Of a DNA stretch of 64,000 nt, positions 60,566 to 64,000 are shown piece after piece; within the stretch, counting starts at the first letter, position 1; every line of letters begins with the position of its first letter. The DNA lies in assembly GCA_016714005.1 (NCBI GenBank), contig JADJOA010000008.1, forward strand, positions 1 to 64,000, given 5' to 3'. The position numbers and the translations under genes were made by a program. Source of the stretch: Bacteroidota bacterium (GTDB lineage Bacteria > Bacteroidota > Bacteroidia > AKYH767-A > OLB10). Below the pieces are notes generated by a model, which saw only the letters and a program-made list of their open reading frames with translations, ran no database searches and was not told the DNA's origin.

Positions 60566-61128
60566 TTAATTGAGCCAGTTTATTAAAATCTGTTTTCCAT
60601 TCTCAGTTAAAACTGACTCAGGATGAAACTGCACACCATACAATTTAGCTGCAGTGTTGGAGAAAGCCATTATGTTTTCATCATCATCAATAGCAGTAAC
60701 CGCAAAGCCTTTAGGAATATACTGTGGATGCACAACCCATGAGTGGTACCTTGCGCACAAAAAATTTGCTGGCAGGTTTTTAAAAAGTTTATCTGTGTTA
60801 TTTACATGAGTTGTTCTTGCCACTCCATGCTGAACTTTCTCAAGATTGATAAGTTTACCGCCAAACGCCACTGCCATTGCCTGCATACCAAGGCATACGC
60901 CTAAAATATTCTTTTTGTATGAAGATTTTTAATCACATCAATTGTAATTCCGGCATCATGAGGCATTCCGGGTCCGGGTGAAATACACAGGTGCGAATAC
61001 TTTTCCAAATCAGCGATTACAACTTTATCATTCCTAAAAACATCAACCTTTGAATTTAAAATACCTTCAAAATAATGCACAAGATTAAAAGTAAACGAAT
61101 CGTAATTATCTATGACGGCAAGTCGCAC
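60566..61128 (-). CDS. Glutamine amidotransferase, PabA/TrpG type, one frameshift
   Basis: A class I amidotransferase of ~188 residues: LAVIDNYDSFTFNLVHYF, LCISPGPGMPHDAGI, then the nucleophile Cys in ILGVCLGMQAMAVAFGG (restored by one base near 60900-60910). YHSWVVHP follows, and the His-Glu pair is in YGVQFHPESVLT. It supplies ammonia to anthranilate or aminodeoxychorismate synthase. The partner component is not in this window. Confidence 0.85.
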
Positions 61129-61241
61129 TTTAGTTTGGAGTTATTAGTTTGGAGATTGAAGATTGTGGTTGAAATTCGAAGAAATAAAATTGGTTCACAA
61201 TTGACAATTGTCCCCCGATACTTCGAGGCACTATTCAGAGG

Positions 61242-61946
61242 CTAATTCTCTACAAACTTATATCCTATTCCTCTTACGGATTGAAAATATTTAGGATTAC
61301 CCGGATCGGGTTCAAAGTATTTCCGAAAGGTAACTATAAAATTATCTATCGTGCGCGTGGATGGATAAATATCATACCCCCATACTGTTTCAAGAATATG
61401 TTCGCGTGAAACAACTTCGTTTTTCTTCTCAACCAATAGTTTCAACAACAGGTTTTCTTTCTTGGTAAGGTTTACCATCTCTCCTTTCGGAGTTATTATT
61501 TCCATTTGGCTGAAATTAATTTTAAAGCCATTGAAATAATAGTTGTTAATAGAAACACCAGCCTGCCGCATTCCTCTTTTAATAAGGTTGCTCACACGTA
61601 GTAAAAGTTCTTCCAAATTAAAAGGTTTGGTCAAATAATCATCTGCTCCCATTTTCAAACCCATAATTCTATCATTAGATGTATTCTTTGCGGTTAGAAA
61701 CAAAACCGGAATATCAGGATTATCCAGCCTTATACTTTCACAAACCGTAAAGCCATCCATTTCAGGCAGCATCACATCCAATATAACGAGATTAAAACGC
61801 GCGCTCTTAAATGTCTTTAACGCCTTCTTTCCATCACCAACCACAACTACGTGGTAGCCTTCCAATTCAAGATTTAATTTAATAGTGTCCGCCAAAGATG
61901 TTTCATCTTCTACAAGCAGTACACGAATGGATGCATCGTTATTCAT
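61242..61946 (-). CDS. OmpR/PhoB-family response regulator
   Basis: This intact 234-residue protein has a receiver domain with phosphoacceptor Asp57 (LVILDVMLPEMDGF), acidic pocket LVEDE, the Thr in LFLTAKN and Lys in TKPFN. The winged-helix DNA-binding domain reads LTKKENLLLKLLVEKKNEVVSREHILETVWG and TIDNFIVTFRKYFEPD, ending in RGIGYKF. It activates promoters when phosphorylated. No kinase is adjacent; the kinase at 32868 is 28 kb away on the other strand. Confidence 0.92.
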   Translation of the reverse strand: MNNDASIRVLLVEDETSLADTIKLNLELEGYHVVVVGDGKKALKTFKSARFNLVILDVMLPEMDGFTVCESIRLDNPDIPVLFLTAKNTSNDRIMGLKMGADDYLTKPFNLEELLLRVSNLIKRGMRQAGVSINNYYFNGFKINFSQMEIITPKGEMVNLTKKENLLLKLLVEKKNEVVSREHILETVWGYDIYPSTRTIDNFIVTFRKYFEPDPGNPKYFQSVRGIGYKFVEN

Positions 61947-61984
61947 ATATCAAGTTTTTCTTTTGCTAAATTAACAATCAATTA

Positions 61985-63554
61985 ATGTATTTTGGAGCGC
62001 ACAAATTTGTTTTAATGTCAAAAGCGGGTAAAGATTTAGCATGGAGTTTATTAGGGGCGTTTTGCTTTATGTTTATTTACGGATATACCTTTAATTGTTC
62101 TGACCAGGAAGAACACCTGCCGCAAGTTTATAAATTATTAAATCCATCGCTTTACCAAAGCGATTATTTTGTTGAGGCTGCTTCAAGCCATTTTACCATC
62201 CGTTACTTTTATGTAAAGTTAGTATATGCGTTCTCAATAGTTTTTGGTGTTGAAGCCGCAGTTTTTATTCTTTATGTTTTGTGCCTGTTGTTGTGTTTTT
62301 ATTTTTACTGAAACTTGCATCTTACTTTTTGAAAATATCAACACCCAAATTGTTGCTGGCATTGCCACGCCATTATTGTTTAATTCTTTTACTACCGGGG
62401 GAAACAGTCTTTTTGACACACAGCTAATTTGCACATCCATAGCAATGCCTTTCTGCCTTGGCGGCATATATATGTTTCTGAAAAGCCAATGGATTAAAGC
62501 AGCAGTTTTTTGTGGAGTGGCTTCTTTGTTTCAGGTATTAATGGGATTGCAAACTTTTTTTCTGTTTGCCATCCTTATTTTAGTGCTTTATAGAAAGCCT
62601 GATTTGCGACAATTAGTAATATCCATATTAGTTTGGGCTGCCGTTGCATCACCAATGTTGTATAACGTATTAAAAAACCAGCTTGGAGATTCAAATTATG
62701 AAATACAAACATTTTATGAGGCATTATACTTTTTCAGAAATCCTCACCATTATATTCCATCGCAATTTCCTTTGGGTGATTATTTTAAAACGCTATTCAT
62801 AATATGCCTGGCTTTAATGTTGGCATACACAACAAAAAACAAATTTTTTAAACTCCTGATTTGCCTTAACTCAATTGTTATTGCATTGTTAATTGGTTAT
62901 TTCCTCCTATTTGAAATGATGGAGTTGATGTCAATAGGAAAAATACAGTTATTCAAAATTACACTGTGGCAGGAATTTATAAATGGCATTTTTATTACAG
63001 GAGTTATATCCAATTATATACTTAAAAATATCAACCTCAATTTTCCAAATAGAAAATGGTTAATAACTGCATCTGCCTTTTCTTTTGTCTTATTCTCATT
63101 TATAATTTATTTCAAAAAATACTTTCCTGAAAAAATAAAAAGAAGATATGCAGTAAATACCAATTATAAAAGTGATTTAACGCTTGCTCATGAATGGTTA
63201 AAAACAAATACAAATGAAAGAGAAGTAGTTTTAAGTTTTGCAGATGACAACTCTTTACTATCCGAAACTCAGCGTCCGGTATTAGTTGCCTATAAGGCAA
63301 TTATTCATGAGCCCTGGTTTTTAAACAATTGGATGCAAACATTTAAAAAAGCATACAGTATAGATTCAACTTATACTTTTAAAAATACATTTAACTTGGA
63401 GAGTATAAAAACCAATTCATACTTAAATGATTTTACAAAGCCTTATGTTGATTATTACATTGTTGAAAATAAAATGAGCACGATAAAGAATATGGAAATA
63501 GTTTATTCCAATGCGAGCTATTCAATTATTTCAAATCAGCGCAACACTAATTAA
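61985..63554 (+). CDS. Polytopic membrane protein of unknown function, one frameshift
   Basis: After repair near 62300 the protein has ~520 residues with about ten membrane helices. Examples are WSLLGAFCFMFIYGYTF, FILYVLCLLLCFYF, LVISILVWAAVASPMLYNVL and LLICLNSIVIALLIGYFLL. A soluble C-terminal ~130 residues follows (YAVNTNYKSDLTLAHEWLKTNTNEREVVLSF). The loop DQEEHLPQVYKLLNPSLYQSDYF and the layout recall oligosaccharyl- or mannosyltransferase-like membrane enzymes, but no catalytic signature is clear. The start may be the Met at 61985 or the one 30 bp later. Confidence 0.55.
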
Positions 63555-63585
63555 GTTATTCAAGTTAAACAACACCCAAATAATT

Positions 63586-64000
63586 ATGTATTATCTCGCA
63601 GTTCATTGCAACATTACTCCACGCGAACCCTTTGCCGATATTTTAATGGCCGAAATGGCTGATGCAGGATTTAGCATGTTTGAAGATACTAATAATGGTT
63701 TTGTGGCTTATTTGCAAACAGAAGTTTTGGATGATATGTATTTGGCGAGCATTAACCGAACTGATAGCAACGAACTTTATACTGCAAAGTTTACCTATGA
63801 AATTATGCCTTACACCAACTGGAATGAAGAGTGGGAAAAAAACTTTGAGCCAATAGAAATTGCCGGTGTATATGTAAGAGCGCCTTTTCACACACCAAAA
63901 CCTTCAGCTAAACATGAATTGGTTATACAACCCAAAATGAGTTTTGGCACAGGTCATCATGCAACTACATCTTTAATGATTGAGCAAATGATGGAATTGA
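63586..64000 (+). CDS. prmA: Ribosomal protein L11 methyltransferase, 5' part
   Basis: The first 138 codons run to the window edge. The N-terminal domain reads YYLAVHCNITPREPFADILMAEMADAGF with MFEDTNNGFVAYL. The linker is YTNWNEEWEKNFEPIEI and the methyltransferase start is IQPKMSFGTGHHATTSLMIE, where MSFGTGHHATT is the PrmA signature. It methylates L11. The rest lies beyond the window. Confidence 0.88.
   Translation, partial: MYYLAVHCNITPREPFADILMAEMADAGFSMFEDTNNGFVAYLQTEVLDDMYLASINRTDSNELYTAKFTYEIMPYTNWNEEWEKNFEPIEIAGVYVRAPFHTPKPSAKHELVIQPKMSFGTGHHATTSLMIEQMMEL

Noticed and set aside
1..64000. tRNA, rRNA, riboswitch and CRISPR search by eye
   Set aside because: No cloverleaf, rRNA-like segment, known riboswitch core or regularly spaced repeat array was found.

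Overview
The window looks like chromosome from a free-living member of the Bacteroidota, probably a Chitinophagales or Sphingobacteriales-like lineage. The signs are an A+T-rich sequence, type IX secretion C-terminal sorting tails, TAnnTTTG-type promoter boxes, a PafA-type phosphatase, a DUF1501/DUF1800 pair, a fused alpha-beta 2-oxoacid dehydrogenase E1 and the gene order lptD / amidase / mlaD. No tRNA, rRNA, CRISPR array, transposase or integrase gene was found.

About half of the genes are interrupted by one or more frameshifts that one inserted or deleted base would repair, often in homopolymers. They include housekeeping genes such as lptD, glmM, uvrC, aroC and mpl. This is best read as residual sequencing or assembly error, so broken genes are annotated over their full reconstructed span and the breaks are described.

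Layout. 1-2125: end of a secreted M1 peptidase with a T9SS tail. 2441-2862: 21-bp tandem repeat with a heptapeptide reading. 3023-5866: a small integron cassette array without a nearby integrase (a CALIN). It has three ~130-bp attC sites and cassettes carrying a TIR-domain protein, a Cas2-fold SinR-like protein with a membrane protein, and an RDD membrane protein. 5870-8334: SPFH/band-7 operon and a repeat-rich spacer. 8351-20988: envelope genes (AsmA-like/GT51 transglycosylase, PASTA protein, LptD, amidase, MlaD, periplasmic-binding lipoprotein), a HerA-like ATPase, and a YHS lipoprotein/SCO1/SUI1 group. 21387-29372: T9SS protein, FdhD, an eight-repeat zinc-ribbon gene flanked by direct repeats of the aroC 3' end, AroC, 2-oxoacid dehydrogenase E1, a FeoB-associated-type peptide and a SWIB protein. 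29686-36656: UvrC, GT87 transferase, histidine kinase, acyltransferase 3 and a phosphohexomutase. 36745-44545: a surface-polysaccharide locus (WbpB/WbpD/WbpE-type sugar genes, glycosyltransferase, Wzy/ligase-like protein, LegB-like dehydratase, nucleotidyltransferase, epimerase). 44535-63554: PafA, RNase HI, lipase, TPR lipoprotein, DUF1501/DUF1800, an M1 peptidase joined to an outer-membrane barrel-like domain, an RMDN-like TPR protein, CoaD, Mpl, flavin reductase, DUF1571, DUF4286, GNAT, PabA/TrpG, a PhoB-like regulator and a polytopic membrane protein. 63586-64000: start of prmA.

The most interesting features are the cassette array, where two of the three cassettes have a boundary complementary to their own attC 5' core, and the zinc-ribbon gene bracketed by a 77-bp duplication of the aroC 3' end. 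Two oppositely oriented copies of a ~130-bp palindromic element (21107, 26500) suggest a miniature repeat family.
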